64,000 nucleotides of DNA from Gonatopus flavifemur (taxonomy: Eukaryota; Arthropoda; Insecta; Hymenoptera; Dryinidae). This document shows, piece by piece, positions 23,545 to 35,507 of the stretch. A program made the translations under genes and the position numbers. The notes below the pieces were generated by a model. It was not told the origin of the DNA, did no database searches, and saw only the letters and a list, made by a program, of their open reading frames with translations. The DNA lies in contig JAFFJZ010000001.1 in the NCBI GenBank assembly GCA_018340375.1, positions 41,532,001 to 41,596,000 on the forward strand, written 5' to 3'. The first letter of the stretch is position 1. The number at the start of each line of letters is the position of its first letter.

Positions 23545-24790
23545 CTGTTTAGAGATTCCTAGTAGACATTTGATTTCCAATAACTAACAATATTCCAGTA
23601 CGATCATATTTTATCGACTACATAATTTAGTTGGAATGACATTTTGACTCAATTGAAATATTTGGTTGTCACAGCGTCTAAATATTTATTTGTGAGAAGT
23701 GAAATAATTGACTAGATAAAATGCGTTGATTTCAATAAAAGTCCAGCTGTCTGATATATGATACATCAATTATTTTGTTCCTGTGGCTAGCATTTAGGTA
23801 CAGCAACTATGTGATTTGCCTCAGTGCAATGCACACCGAGATCTGAAACACTTCAAGCTGGTTCAATTTCAATTCAAAACCCTTTTTTATTTTCAAAATG
23901 TCGTTCATAGCGCTATCTATCATATTCCAGATGTTCTTCCAACATTTTTTCTTTTTTTACAAAAATGTCTCCAATAATATTTTGAAAGTGTCCAGTTCAA
24001 TCGTCAAATTATGACGAATTATTTTTGGTATCAAGAAAAATGAAGTGGAAGTATTGTAGTAATGAGTTCTAAGATCCTTCGTATTATGTATAATAAAATA
24101 AACTATACTTCCCCATTATTGTTTCTTAAATGACCTATCTTGCCCTGCTCTCCCCTGTTACTTAAATGTTAAACGAAAAAGTATGTTGAAATACTGATCT
24201 CTGATACTGAAGTAGTTTCAAGAAAACGACGTGTAACATAGTAAATTCAACTGAATATCCCTCCCCTCGTGAGAACTTATCACGTCACATTTAAAACTGA
24301 ATCAACTACCTCAACTGTGTTCCCTTCATGAATCTTGTGAAGGTATTTCTTTCGGAGAAAAAATCATTGAACGAATCAAATTCTAATGGATTTCAATAAT
24401 GTTACGAACACTGGATTGTCAGTTGATCTTATACAAAATTTTCTTTATAATCTTCATTCTGTTGTCTACACGTTTGAAGCGAATATACTTGGTAGCTCCA
24501 ACATTCCTCGAAGGGAACAAAAAATGTCAGGATTTAATTAAAAAACGTCGTTAAATAAACCCCTTTCCTAAGCAGCTAGGCGAAGATTTCTCATTGAAAC
24601 TGCAACTTAGAAGCAAGTTAATTATTTCTTACAATAATTCGATTCGTTTTAATCTGAAGGTAATCATCTACTTTAACAACAACAAAATTGGAAGAAGAAA
24701 AAAAATTGACTTTGATGAATAAGTGATCGTCATTTTCTCCGTCTTTTTCTCGTTGCTTTCCTCCTCTCCTCCTCTCTCATTCTCCTTCTT
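23545..24790. other. Non-coding stretch, no gene seen
   Basis: No gene is supported. A phrase near 24136-24160, ttgccctgctctcccctg, faintly resembles one end of MITE Q at 3659-3868. Confidence 0.35.
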
Positions 24791-24792
24791 CT

Positions 24793-24894
24793 TCTCCTCC
24801 TCCTCCTCCTCCTCCTCCTCCTCCTCCTCCTCCTCCTCCTCCTCCTCCTCCTCCTCCTCCTCCTCCTCCTCCTCCTCCTCCTCCTCCTCCTCCT
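24793..24894. repeat. (CTC)n microsatellite, about 100 bp
   Basis: An almost pure cct/ctc trinucleotide array. It opens long serine-, glutamate- and arginine-homopolymer ORFs in three frames, none of which should be taken as genes. Confidence 0.97.
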
Positions 24895-24899
24895 CTGAG

Positions 24900-26569
24900 A
24901 ACGAGAAAGCCTCATCAAAGATGAATAGCACTTTCTTCCCTCTCGCAGCGAACTCTTGATGGGTCACACAGAGACTTGGTGTGTTAGTTACTCGCCCTTC
25001 CCCTCATCTTGACGCCTATGTTAATTCACGTCACGCGTTAATTCAGGGACATACTCGAGAGTGTCGTAGGAAGGACTTTGCCATCCTACGTGTCCTTCAT
25101 CGAGCAAAGCTGTACATAATACCACTTTCATGTCTGTATTCGTGTGAGGGTGCGATCGTGCGTATAGATACTACGAGGCTACCACAGAGAGCAGCAATAT
25201 ATTAGTGATTCGAATCCATGCTTTACATATATCACTATCACACAGGATATTGCAAATATCCCGCTTCCATTTCACTGAACGTACCCCATAAAAGATTTTC
25301 ACGCTCCGCTAACGTATGATGTCGTTGACTTTCAACAAACAATATATGTTTCCTTTCATTAATATAATAATCTCCAAGTTTATTACACCGTTCTCAACGG
25401 AAATCATAAATCTTTTATCGGTCGCGTGTTTTCTGAATTTTTAGTTACGTTATGTAATTTCGTCAACTGTTTTTCCTCTCGATTATTGTAGTAGTTTTTT
25501 TGCCAAACCGACAAATATTGTTCTCATCATTTTAAAAACGATCAAACCATTGGTGGAAATCATGCGTAAGTGCACGAGCCATAAATTGATAAAAGAATAA
25601 CCCCAGCTAAAAGTTCGAGGTATAAAATTACAGAAATATCTACGATTATTATGTAAATGACCGCTTTAAGAATGAGAAACAATGTGAACTAGTAGAAACA
25701 AGAGATTCCAGATGAAGCTTGCCAAGTATTTGTATTTACGTACAACACAGCACATGCCAGTTGATGATCCATCTCAAGTTTTGTGTCTCTCGTGAATCTT
25801 GTTTGCGTGTACAATAAACATAATGAATTCAAATTAGGTTGAAAATTTATCATAATATCATTCTACAAATTGAGAATATAAAGATCTGTCGAGTCTTACG
25901 ATCCAATACTGACGCCGTCTTTCCGACTAGAATATCCTTTTCAACTTTTTACAAAAAATACACCAATCGCTACCAGAAGAATGGAACTTCGAATCAATCA
26001 AAATTCGTTCAAACCAAACCAAACCAAACCCACAAGCGTCAATTGTTATTTTTTGTACTCATTTATTTATACAGCAAATACTTATTTTCCCTTGAATGAA
26101 CATACATGAAAATATAACTGCTTTGAATCAATAAAGCAACGTGTACTGAGAAACTAATTAATCTCCTTCGTCTTTCCAGGGGTAATTATCAGAAAATTAA
26201 TTAATACGGGTTTAGTAATTAGCGAGAGCCTTTGGATATGTACACACGTACACCGCCGCACACAAGATACATGTGTATATGTGTAGTATGTGCGAGAGCG
26301 TATTTGGTTATATGCAGATAACAAACTGTGATAGAACTATCAAATTCAATCAAGGATTAATTTCGCTCGAAGCAATTATAAATAGCATAAATTTAATTGT
26401 AAAATCCAAACTGATGAACATAGATATCATGAAATAAAGATTCTCAAAACGAGTGTATCACCGTAACTCGGTGAATTGTACTTTATAGTGATTACGAGCA
26501 CGTTCGATTACTGCGATGACTAATATTTCGTTCCAGATGTTGTGATTCTTCTCATTCAAATCCAAAAGA
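24900..26569. other. Non-coding stretch, no gene seen
   Basis: No gene is supported. Around 24980-25200 the sequence is somewhat GC-richer and has a 74-codon ORF with no recognisable family. A short caaac repeat lies near 26013-26030. Confidence 0.35.
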
Positions 26570-26571
26570 TA

Positions 26572-27123
26572 CACGGAGAAAAATGCCGCTCGAAAATATA
26601 AGAATTTTTGTTATTTTTCTTGATGAACTACACTGAAAGAATTTTATTTGAAAAATTACCGTGAAATTCCAGTGATCAAGGGACAAGTAGGAATTTTTGA
26701 AAATATTACTGTGCATTCTGTAAAACTTGTAAAAAATATCACTTTTAACTGTTCAAAAACTCACCGCTCTCATTTTTACCGGCTGCAGAGTAATTTTTTG
26801 AAAAATTTCCACTTGTCCTTCGATTACTTGAATTTCACGGTTATTTTTAAAACAAAATTCTTTCAGTGTATAAACAGGAAGGTTTGTGGAATGGATTTTT
26901 ACATAAAAATACGGAAGATTACAAATATTGTAGAAAAAATAACTAGATAACAATAAGGATTGACATTTCAAACGCTGAACGTTGAATTTTATAAAGCGCA
27001 TAGTAAAATTCAGTTACTCATTCGTAATCTCGCGTATTTTTATGTAAAAATCCATTCCACAAACCTTCCGGTTTCTAGTTTAACAAGCAAAATGAGAACA
27101 AGTAGTATATTTTTCTCTCTGTG
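26572..27123. mobile_element. Foldback MITE carrying a second MITE
   Basis: The ends are cacggagaaaaatgc and, on the complement, cacagagagaaaaatat, with TA on both sides (26570-26571 and 27124-27125). The arms pair again beyond the insertion: ggaaggtttgtggaatgg followed by atttttacataaaaatacg, and the complement of the same at 27035-27080. The element is 552 bp with the insertion and about 312 bp without it. Confidence 0.8.
26631..26868. mobile_element. MITE nested inside the MITE at 26572-27123
   Basis: A 238-bp palindrome with ends cactgaaagaattttattt and its near-complement, flanked by TA at 26629-26630 and 26869-26870. The inner arms share attaccgtgaaatt-like and gggacaagt-like segments. 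It interrupts the left arm of the outer element, so it is the younger of the two. Confidence 0.85.
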
Positions 27124-27125
27124 TA

Positions 27126-28769
27126 TCGAAAAAAACCTTGCGGTGACTTTTGTCGGTATTATTGCTGTTGATGTATGCGACTTCTATCCAACCCACGATA
27201 CTAGAATCTCATTTTCAACAATTTACGATTTTCAACACCCAGAACAAGGTGAAATTTTAATTCATTCGTAACAAGGAAAATTGTTGAAATTGATGAAATT
27301 GTTGAGCTCGGAGTAGCATAGCAAGTCGTCATCATTATAAAATTTGTAACGGACTGACGTTGAACTAGTTGAATTAGATGAGCCTTGATAAGAAACCAAT
27401 CAAATGCACTAATCAATTTCACTGTTCCGTTGTTGTGCTTCGAATTCGCGATATCAAATCAAGCAGAGAAATTCGTTGATGAACTCCATCTCACAAACTG
27501 TTCTTCTGTCGTTTGAATACATATGGAGGGTTTTTAAATATTTTGCATCATTTCCTACCACATTTCTCATCATCAGTACAAATCTTGATGTGATTATCAC
27601 ATGATTACAATATCAATATACAATCGTCACTCAATCTGCTCTCAATATCATAAAAAATTCGATATTTATAAACAATTCTCAGTCAAATTTACACAATATA
27701 TTATACAGAATTTCAATCTAATTTCTATTCAATATAGAATTCACGATCATAACTTACGAGGGAAAAAAATTTCCATTCTCTATGCTCATCATCCTTGAAG
27801 TAAGCTCGCTCTCTCAATATATTAGGAATCATTCGAGATCACTGCAAATTCAAATATACCTTTATATCCCTGAGATTACCTCCTAAAGGTTACTTGAAAA
27901 TAGCATGTAAGTATCGTAAAAAGAATATCAAGAGGAGATCTTCTAGTCGTGGGCTGGGCAAAATCGCCCCATTGTGTTCATCGTTATAGTTCTAGGTGCT
28001 CGCTTCGTTTCTCTCTAGATCTACGTGGCTTCGTGTATAAAAACATATATATCATCGTGCGAGATGCTCGTGAAATCCGCGAACAATACACGTGTCTAGG
28101 GTATACTGTAGTAAGCTGACAGGGAGAAAATTATACAATAGAATTACTGAGCCACGAAAACATGGTTAATGACGTTCGTAGTCTTGTACTGGTTATTGTT
28201 TAATTTCTACTGGAAATAAAGCTTGGCGATATTTCGTTGATTTATTTCATAATTCACAAAGGGGAAGAAAGATTGAATTTCCCTTTGTTTCATGAATCTC
28301 TTCGGAGATCGATTAATCTCTTGAAAATCAAACATTCGTGAATCATCAATCATGATGTATCAACGTGTATTGATTCGTACATGCACATATGTTTATGCTT
28401 ATTGATTGATGTCTTGTTTCCACTCTCAGGTCCTGATCTTTTGCTTTGAGAATCTCATCCAGCTCAAAGAGTATCGGATTAATGATACTTGAAGACTGTG
28501 CTTGATAAATAACGTAGATTGGGATCCACTTTCTTGTTTACGTTACTTCTGATTTATATCATTCGATGGTACAGCATATCTCCTTGTATTTTTCGTTCAT
28601 CCTGGTATTAATATTATGACTCACGTTGATATATATAATATGTGATAACTGTATGAACCAAATTTATTGATGAAAATTGAAATATATACATATCCATATA
28701 CACGGGGAGAAATGTATAATGAAAATCGTATAACCCAAGTGTGTATTCACGGCGGGCCCATTCTAAGCT
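27126..28769. other. Non-coding stretch, no gene seen
   Basis: No gene or clear repeat is supported. ORFs are under 80 codons. Confidence 0.4.
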
Positions 28770-28771
28770 CA

Positions 28772-29067
28772 CACGGAGAAAATTTTGTAGTATACATTGC
28801 ATAAAAAATGTGTTGAATATTACTATGTTTTTGTAAAGTTGGACCATACTGACATTACGAGGAATATTGCGATGATAATGATTTAAATTACGATAGATTA
28901 TAGTAAAATTGGAAACAAAACGAAGAAAGGTTACAATGTCTCAATCGTAAAAAGGGATGCATGCAAAGCATTTCTGAATAAACGTTCAGTGATTTTAGTC
29001 AGAGTGTCAGTATAGTCCAGCGTTACAAAATAATTGTAGTAATCTATACTACAAAATTCTCTCCGTG
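28772..29067. mobile_element. Foldback MITE with CA target duplication
   Basis: The ends are cacggagaaaattttgtagt and, on the complement, cacggagagaattttgtagt. The flanking dinucleotide is CA on both sides (28770-28771 and 29068-29069), not TA. The element is 296 bp and non-coding. A relative is probably present at 45084-45316. Confidence 0.8.
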
Positions 29068-29069
29068 CA

Positions 29070-29475
29070 GGGCGGGTGCCCATGCTGCCCAACGTGGGAC
29101 CAAGCTGGACAGACAAATGGGGATAACCCTGAGATGATAACATCGTTTCCAGCTTGGCTGTATTGCTTTGCTCGAGGGTTGGTAACACCATGGGCCCAAC
29201 ATGAACCCAGACTAGGCGATCAATGCTGCCCCTTCTTTTTTTTTTGAGATTGGAAAATTGCTTTGAATTCTACCCCAGATATAAATTCACCCCAATCTTG
29301 GCCTAATGTGCCCGCACTAAGATTCATTATTTCCATTTTCTACCAACCATAATTGTATGGGAAGGCACAACAGGGCCAAGATTGAGCCCACATGAGTATC
29401 ATCGTCATTCCCCAATACTGGGTTGAACAGGATGGACCCAGCCTGGGGCCCATTGTCATTATAGGCAACACACGC
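29070..29475. repeat. GC-richer block with short inverted motifs
   Basis: This block has much higher GC than its surroundings and many small paired phrases. Examples are ccaagctgg with ccagcttgg, ccaatcttggcc with ggccaagattg, ccccaatactggg, and repeated gggcccat-type words. A similar wording (cccagtatgg, ggcccatac, tactgggg) appears at 37315-37430. It is probably a diverged repeat family. The ORFs inside are chance. Confidence 0.4.
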
Positions 29476-29754
29476 TTGGGAATAAAAATTTTCTAATACG
29501 ATTTATTGAAAAATATAATCACTTTCAAGGCTCAATTTGATGTAACTTAATATATTTTTATAATGAAACGATTATATTGAAATTTACTAAAAAATATAAT
29601 AAGCTTTATACGCTAATCATGATGAATTATAATGAAAACATATGCGCAGTTTTGTTCACGGTGCATGTAGAAAATATCACATTTTAAATGATTGATAGTT
29701 AGTGATGTACATCACTATCTGCGGATCATGTTGGAAATCATAATAAAAATGGTG

Positions 29755-30020
29755 CACTGAGAAAACAGATATCTTGAAAAATACCATAATTTATGGATTT
29801 TCAGCGCTGGTCTGACCCGAGTCGGAACATTCAGTTGCATGAATCTCTAAAAGTACCATAATTTCTTGGACTTTTTGAAATAAGTATGGTACCTTCCGTA
29901 TAAAAGTCCAAGACATTATGGTACTTTTAGAGGTTTTTTCAGGTAAATATTTAGACTCGGTCAGACCAGCGCAGAAAATCCATAAATTATGGTACTTTTT
30001 AAGATACCTTTTTCTCCGTG
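29755..30020. mobile_element. Foldback MITE with TG (possibly TGGTG) target duplication
   Basis: The ends are cactgagaaaacagatatc and, on the complement, cacggagaaaaaggtatct. The arms share taccataatttatggatttt and the pieces around gctggtctgacc. The flanks read tggtg on both sides (29750-29754 and 30021-30025); at least TG is duplicated. The element is 266 bp. A 133-codon minus-strand ORF overlapping it is an artefact. Confidence 0.85.
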
Positions 30021-30022
30021 TG

Positions 30023-31095
30023 GTGTTTCCTCTCAAATTTAATGAAAATACCATAATTCCTGCTATGATTGTCAATATGGTACGCAGAGAGTAAACCACA
30101 ACAGTAATTTTGAACGCAATGTTCTTTGCGTTTCTACATTTTAGTTTTTTCATATTTTGTACTGACAGTTTCATAATAACATGATGATGCACTGTACAAG
30201 ATACTTCTGATACACAACAATATACGGTATGTACTGTGTATTATATTATGTTGTATGATTAATTTGAATACAGTTTCTAATAGAACTTACAAAAAGTAAA
30301 TATTGATCACGCTCATATGCTTCTAATAATCAATATTATATCAGATATCTCAGTATGACTGATTTATAAGTCAGTGGATCGTAAATTAACAGTGATTCAC
30401 GTTGAGTTCCGGGATCTTGATATGTCTTTTCATTAGAATTACAAAAAAAAAAAAAAATTTTCTACGTGTTTATGATTGATCATTCGTACAAAATGAATTC
30501 CAAATATTTGAATTCTCGATTTTGCGATACAGAAACATTTCTAGGTATCGATGAAAGAAAATGAATTCCTATGAATTTAAAAAAGTTGTTGAATATGCTG
30601 TGATTATCATTTGCTTGTGGAAGAACAAAAGACGAGTTCACAATGACTGACTTGTTGATTGTGAGGAACTTTCGATCATCAATTTGAATATGCTATTTTT
30701 CTCGTGGTATAAAGCAAGTCATTAAAAACAGAAGTGATGTTCTTAAAAATTCGCACCAGTTGATGATGAATCTGTTCCAATTACTGACACTCCATAATTT
30801 CATCGCGGAAGACTTGATATGCATCCATTCTGTTATCCACTCTGAGGGATATTGAATCTTGCTAAATACGTTGGGCCTCGTTATACACATGACAGCATAA
30901 TCAAAAGTTCTCGGAACACAGACAATTAAATTTGTAGTTCAGTAATTTCATCGAATCCAGTACAACCACTCGGTTGTTCTTGTTTTCACTCATCTTTTGT
31001 CATCCCTCCTTCACTTTTACTGAATATGGAAGTCAATATACAAAGGAAAACTGAAACAAGCTAAAAAGAATCAACTCCTATTCAAAGACATTTGT
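30023..31095. other. Non-coding stretch, no gene seen
   Basis: No gene is supported. A poly-A run of about 14 bases lies near 30443. Nothing else is recognised. Confidence 0.4.
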
Positions 31096-31097
31096 TA

Positions 31098-31658
31098 AGG
31101 GAAGGTTCTCATTTAGCGACCCCAAAATGAGGTGATTTTCTCGAATTTTTTTTTCATGGAAGGAAGTAGATCAAGAACTCGGGGGTCGGGGGGGGGGGGC
31201 ACTATAGCACTCACAAAAATGATCAGAAATCAAAAATCCACATTTTTTTATGAAATATATTATATTTGTTGAAGGTTGTACCAATAAAACCGATGAAAAG
31301 TCCAAAATTACGAAAATCACGGACATGCAAACTTTTGGTAGCGTTTTTTCACCTTTTTTTTTTGCTATAAAAAGAAAAAAAAAGGCAAATATCATCTGCA
31401 TTTAGGTTCATCCTCCAATAAATTCAATCAGCTTCAAAATAAAAAAGGAAGAGCGATCCGTTCAGTAGTTTTTGAGATATCGTGGAGCCAAACTTGAGAA
31501 ACATGGTTTCGAGAAAAACGCCTTCAAAGTTTCGGGATACGAATTTCCTTTAACTTGAGAAAATTTTTCTCAACTCGAGTTCTTAATTTACTTCCTTCTT
31601 AAAAAAAAATTCGAAAAAATCACCTTATTTTGGAATCCGCTTGATGATAACCTCCCCT
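31098..31658. mobile_element. Element Z (Z1), about 80-bp inverted ends
   Basis: The left end agggaaggttctcatttagc and the complement of the right end (aggggaggttatcatcaagc) pair. The pairing continues through aggtgattttctcgaattttt to gaagtagatcaagaactcg. TA lies on both sides (31096-31097 and 31659-31660). The interior contains the phrase gtagtttttgagatatcgt and a poly-G run near 31187. It has no coding capacity. A deleted relative lies at 43841-44020. Confidence 0.8.
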
Positions 31659-31976
31659 TAGATGAATCACTTATTATGATATTTTATTTTTCTTCGATTG
31701 AAAATATGAAGTGATTCTAGGGTATCGCGTGAACTAGAATGAATTATGCGATTTCAAAAAAGATCAGGTTGTTGAATAAATAATCGTGAGAGCGATTTTT
31801 CAAATGGCCAATGAAAAATTCACGGATAAAATAAACATATAATGCAGGTGAAAAAGGTTACTCACAATATTATTTTCCCTCGTAATAAAATGCATTTTCG
31901 ATCCATGAGTGATCCAAAAGTTATAAGTACTAAACAATAATCCTATTATTCTTCTATTTAAACAATGTACTTTCTA

Positions 31977-32095
31977 CACGGAAAAAAAGATGATGTTGGA
32001 TTTACAATGTTTCGTTCGATCACCATAGGAACATTAGGGGTTTCTATGGTGATCGAACGAAATGTTGTAAATCCAACATCATCTTTTTTTCCGTG
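31977..32095. mobile_element. Compact near-perfect hairpin MITE
   Basis: Only 119 bp long. The two 52-bp arms differ at about two positions and begin cacggaaaaaaagatgatg. TA lies on both sides (31975-31976 and 32096-32097). The loop is about 15 bp. It is the shortest and one of the cleanest members of the CAC...GTG group here. Confidence 0.9.
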
Positions 32096-32097
32096 TA

Positions 32098-33616
32098 GAT
32101 TTGAAACAGTGAAATCTCACTGATTGCAGGGGAAAGTCGACCACCACGAATCAATTAGTCAGAAACACTTCCAACTGCATAACCAGTGACTATTCACTGA
32201 TATTTCACTCATTTGAATTTGGAGAGTAAGTTTTGAGCTAATTCGTGCCTACGTGTATGATGGATAACTGTATCTGATTGCATAAATCAAAATTTCAAGC
32301 AAGTATTATTGCAGCAGGAAAACTCGATAAACGTATTTGTTATACGCTCCAATATCGAACTTTATAAATAATGACGCAAATTATGATTTCAATTTCTATC
32401 AGTTCTTAAATGTAAATCCTGAAATTTGAGGGAACAAATAAATCAGGAGCTCTGTCTGAACGTAATAGTTTGGAGTTTCATTATCGTCCGTATAATCTCA
32501 TTTCTCATTATTTCCAATATATCTATGCTCTATTTATATTCCAATGAAGTTCACTGATTCTAAGTTCATCGTGGCAATCAATAAAGATAAAGCTATTAAC
32601 TTGGAATATGCATTTTATTGAACTGCGAAAAAGAATTCATTTTCCATAAATCAAATGAGACGACATTAACGGAAATGCAGGTTCAGTTATTCAAGTTTTA
32701 TGACGTATCGGGTATTGAGTAAGAGATCGATACCAAAAAGAAAACGTCTTCAAGCATACAGCATTTAAATATTACAACTCATAATATTTTTAGCAGATTC
32801 AACATATTCGTTATTATCCATTATTCTTTCAAAATTCAAATTTACAACCTATTCTCTCCTTGGTTCCTTTTTTCTCCTCTGATTGATCATTCTTTCAAAC
32901 TTCTTCGAACCACCGCAAATATTGATTGAACTTTCTAAATATGCGGGTCGCACCCAACCCGAGGTTATTTCACAGTTATACATTTATTTGAGATATCGAG
33001 GAGGAGAGAACAGGAAATAAATGAAAGATGAGAAATAGAAAAACATACAAGACGTCGTATTTCGTTTTCACCCGGTTCCTGCTCTTCTTTTTATACCTCG
33101 TCATTTCATCGCTTTTGTCCACGTGCACTTGCTGCAAGCAACGTTCTTGAGAATCATCGGGAAGAAAAAGCGCTGACTGACGATATGGTGGCATTTAAGT
33201 GTACCCATAGCCCTCCGGGATCTTGCAGAATACTTCAGCGTGCATACAAAAAGTTTCAAGGGAAAAAAGTTTTATTCAACGTGCGAATGGTCTTTCTCGT
33301 TTTCTCTTCCCGTCTTTTCTCTACCATCCTCGCAATTACCAAGATCGTGATTACACGTTATGATATATAAACCTTGACAAATATTTTCATCGAACAAAAT
33401 TAGAAGAAAACTGATGATACGATGAGAATTTTATACGTCGCAACTGTAAGAGAAAATGGATGATTTATATGAAAGATAATAAACATCGATACTGATGGAG
33501 AGATGTAGGACAGAAGCGATATTACATACCAGATTAATGATAAGAACTCACATCGGAATTGGGTTTTGATGATTCATGTTGGTTCCTACCTACGTGTTAA
33601 TATCATCTTCGAAAAG
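32098..33616. other. Non-coding stretch, no gene seen
   Basis: No gene is supported and no repeat was recognised. Confidence 0.4.
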
Positions 33617-33807
33617 CCCAGAGGAAAAGACCACCCGTGTTGTCTATGCTTCCACCATTCTCGAGTATTTCACTTTGACCGAAGGACAGGAACGTGTTTC
33701 GCTAGCCAATAATTCCACTTGGGATAACGTTCCCGTGCATATGAGTGCGCACTTGCAATTAGGTGAAGTGGCGCGAATGGCTAACGAGACAAGTAGAACT
33801 CACACAG
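33617..33807 (+). CDS. Candidate internal exon of an unidentified host gene
   Basis: About 190 bp with roughly 48% G+C in a mostly AT-rich region and a balanced third-codon position. The reading frame runs through SPEEKTTRVVYASTILEYF and then LTEGQERVSLANNSTWDNV to MANETSRTHT. It ends exactly at a good splice donor, cacacag|gtacga (GT at 33808-33809). Possible acceptor AGs lie at 33615-33616, 33620-33621 and 33622-33623, with only a moderate pyrimidine tract. Two N-glycosylation-type sites (NNST and NETS) would suit an extracellular or lumenal segment. I do not recognise the family. No second exon was found nearby, so the gene, if real, must have long introns. The start given assumes the first acceptor. 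Confidence 0.35.
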
Positions 33808-33809
33808 GT

Positions 33810-35149
33810 ACGATGAACTTATTATCTTGAATCGAAATAATAATCGTTTCACGGATCTTTCGTACTTGGTGAAACATTATAAAATATTTTCTTCTCTGAG
33901 AATAAAGTATTTACCAGACTACAAAGAATAATATAGGCGAAAGATTGCAGATAATTCAAAATTTTTCAAGTTCCGATTATTCAAGGTATAATCTCACGTT
34001 CTGAGAAATTTTAAACTATCCAAATGATAGATGGATCATATACCTCATAAGTTGTATTATACATTTGTCTTTGTTCATAACATCTTCTAAAATATTTATA
34101 TATTTACATATACACCTCAACTATTTCTGTTTATAATTCACATAAATTGAAAATCTAATTCCCGTGGACCTTGTTTGGAATTCGAAGAACAGTCAACCAA
34201 TTATATTCAGAAAAAAAATTAGGCTTCGTGCCAACCCCAATGAATGAAAATCCTCCTGATCCAGCATTGTTGCAAAAAGAGGGAATGAAAAGAATAACGA
34301 AGGAAAGTAAAACAGACAAATCGTTTGTTACATGCTCTTTTTGTTTTTCGATAGAGCACACCGGGTCTTCGAACGTTTTTCATTCCTGACATGACCAGAC
34401 AGCTACTAAATTATTATCTTCATATTCATGGAAAATTTATTCCTCTTCAATCCACCCTTTTATCATATTTTCCCGATTCAACTGGATTCTGTATAAAACC
34501 ATCACATTGATTCGACGGTGCAACTGATGATTTGAAAAATTGAGTAATCTAATAATCGAGACGGGAGCGACGAAGCAATGCATATTTCATCATCATAAAA
34601 GGCGAAGTTAAAAGAGCTACCATAAAGCTGACTGAAGAAGTAGGACTATTACCGTCTTTTTGCACGTTCAACTTGCTCCTATCGAGTAGAATATAAGCAC
34701 CATGATGCGAATGCGAAACATGTGACTTTAAAATAAAACTGACTGAGGTAAAAATTTATCGTAAGAAATTTACACTTTACATTGTACAAATTTCTGTCGT
34801 AAGGAAGGATATGAAACTGTAATATCAAATTCACTTGACAACGTGCCCGATTATTCATTGAATGTTTATAAAAAGATTGACAAGACTCATGAGATCTGAT
34901 GCATAGTGTTCGTTTTACGAATGAAACATACCGTTGAAATTTGAATCGGAATTTGAACTGAGGATCAAAAAATACGAACACTGGTGTCACACGTCACATT
35001 CTTTTTAATGAACAATTCGAAGTTCAACGATATTTTAGCGAAGGGATGTTTATATGAATTCGGTTGAGGTCCAGACAGAATACTCTGCAAATAATGCCAC
35101 GGATTTGTTCTTTGTTCAAACATTTGTCCGTGATAAAATGAGAAACTGC
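33810..35149. other. Non-coding stretch, no gene seen
   Basis: No gene is supported. Short ORFs of 70-100 codons occur on both strands without recognisable content. Confidence 0.4.
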
Positions 35150-35313
35150 AGATCGAACTGAAGAATGATAAATTAGACAGAATCAACCAGTCAGAATTTG
35201 TTCGGTACCAACAGAAGATCTGACTGGTTGACATTTTGCATTCTATTGAATTATCTTTGAACATTCAGGGTAGAGAGATTTATAGTAACCCCAGAGTCTA
35301 CGGAATACTCCTG
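35150..35313. repeat. Foldback repeat T, eroded copy (T2)
   Basis: It contains gaatcaaccagtcaga with the complementary tctgactggttgacatttt, then gggtagagagatttatagtaa and gagtctacggaatactcc. These correspond in order to the right part of the clean hairpin T1 at 50303-50504. The outer left arm is missing. Confidence 0.55.
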
Positions 35314-35505
35314 CACAAAAATTTACTTTGCTAATATGACACATCCTTTCGCTGAATTAGAAAAAAGTTTGTTATTACAGAAAAAAACTTGTCTTTTTTT
35401 TTGGCAAGCGTTTGCTGATTCAGAAATTCAGAATTGTAGATATACAAACTGCTAGAAAACAGATTCTTGAAAATCGTTATTTTACCAAGAATTTTTCTCT
35501 GCGTG
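35314..35505. mobile_element. Probable CAC...GTG MITE, eroded
   Basis: The right end reads aatttttctctgcgtg. The left end cacaaaaatttactttg pairs with it only loosely. TG is found on both sides (35312-35313 and 35506-35507). Internal symmetry is weak, so the left boundary is uncertain. Confidence 0.4.
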
Positions 35506-35507
35506 TG

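Noticed and set aside
24668..24967. Glutamate-, serine- and arginine-rich ORFs
   Set aside because: They are direct translations of the CTC microsatellite in different frames.
29791..30192. Minus-strand ORF of 133 codons
   Set aside because: Most of it lies in a palindromic MITE.
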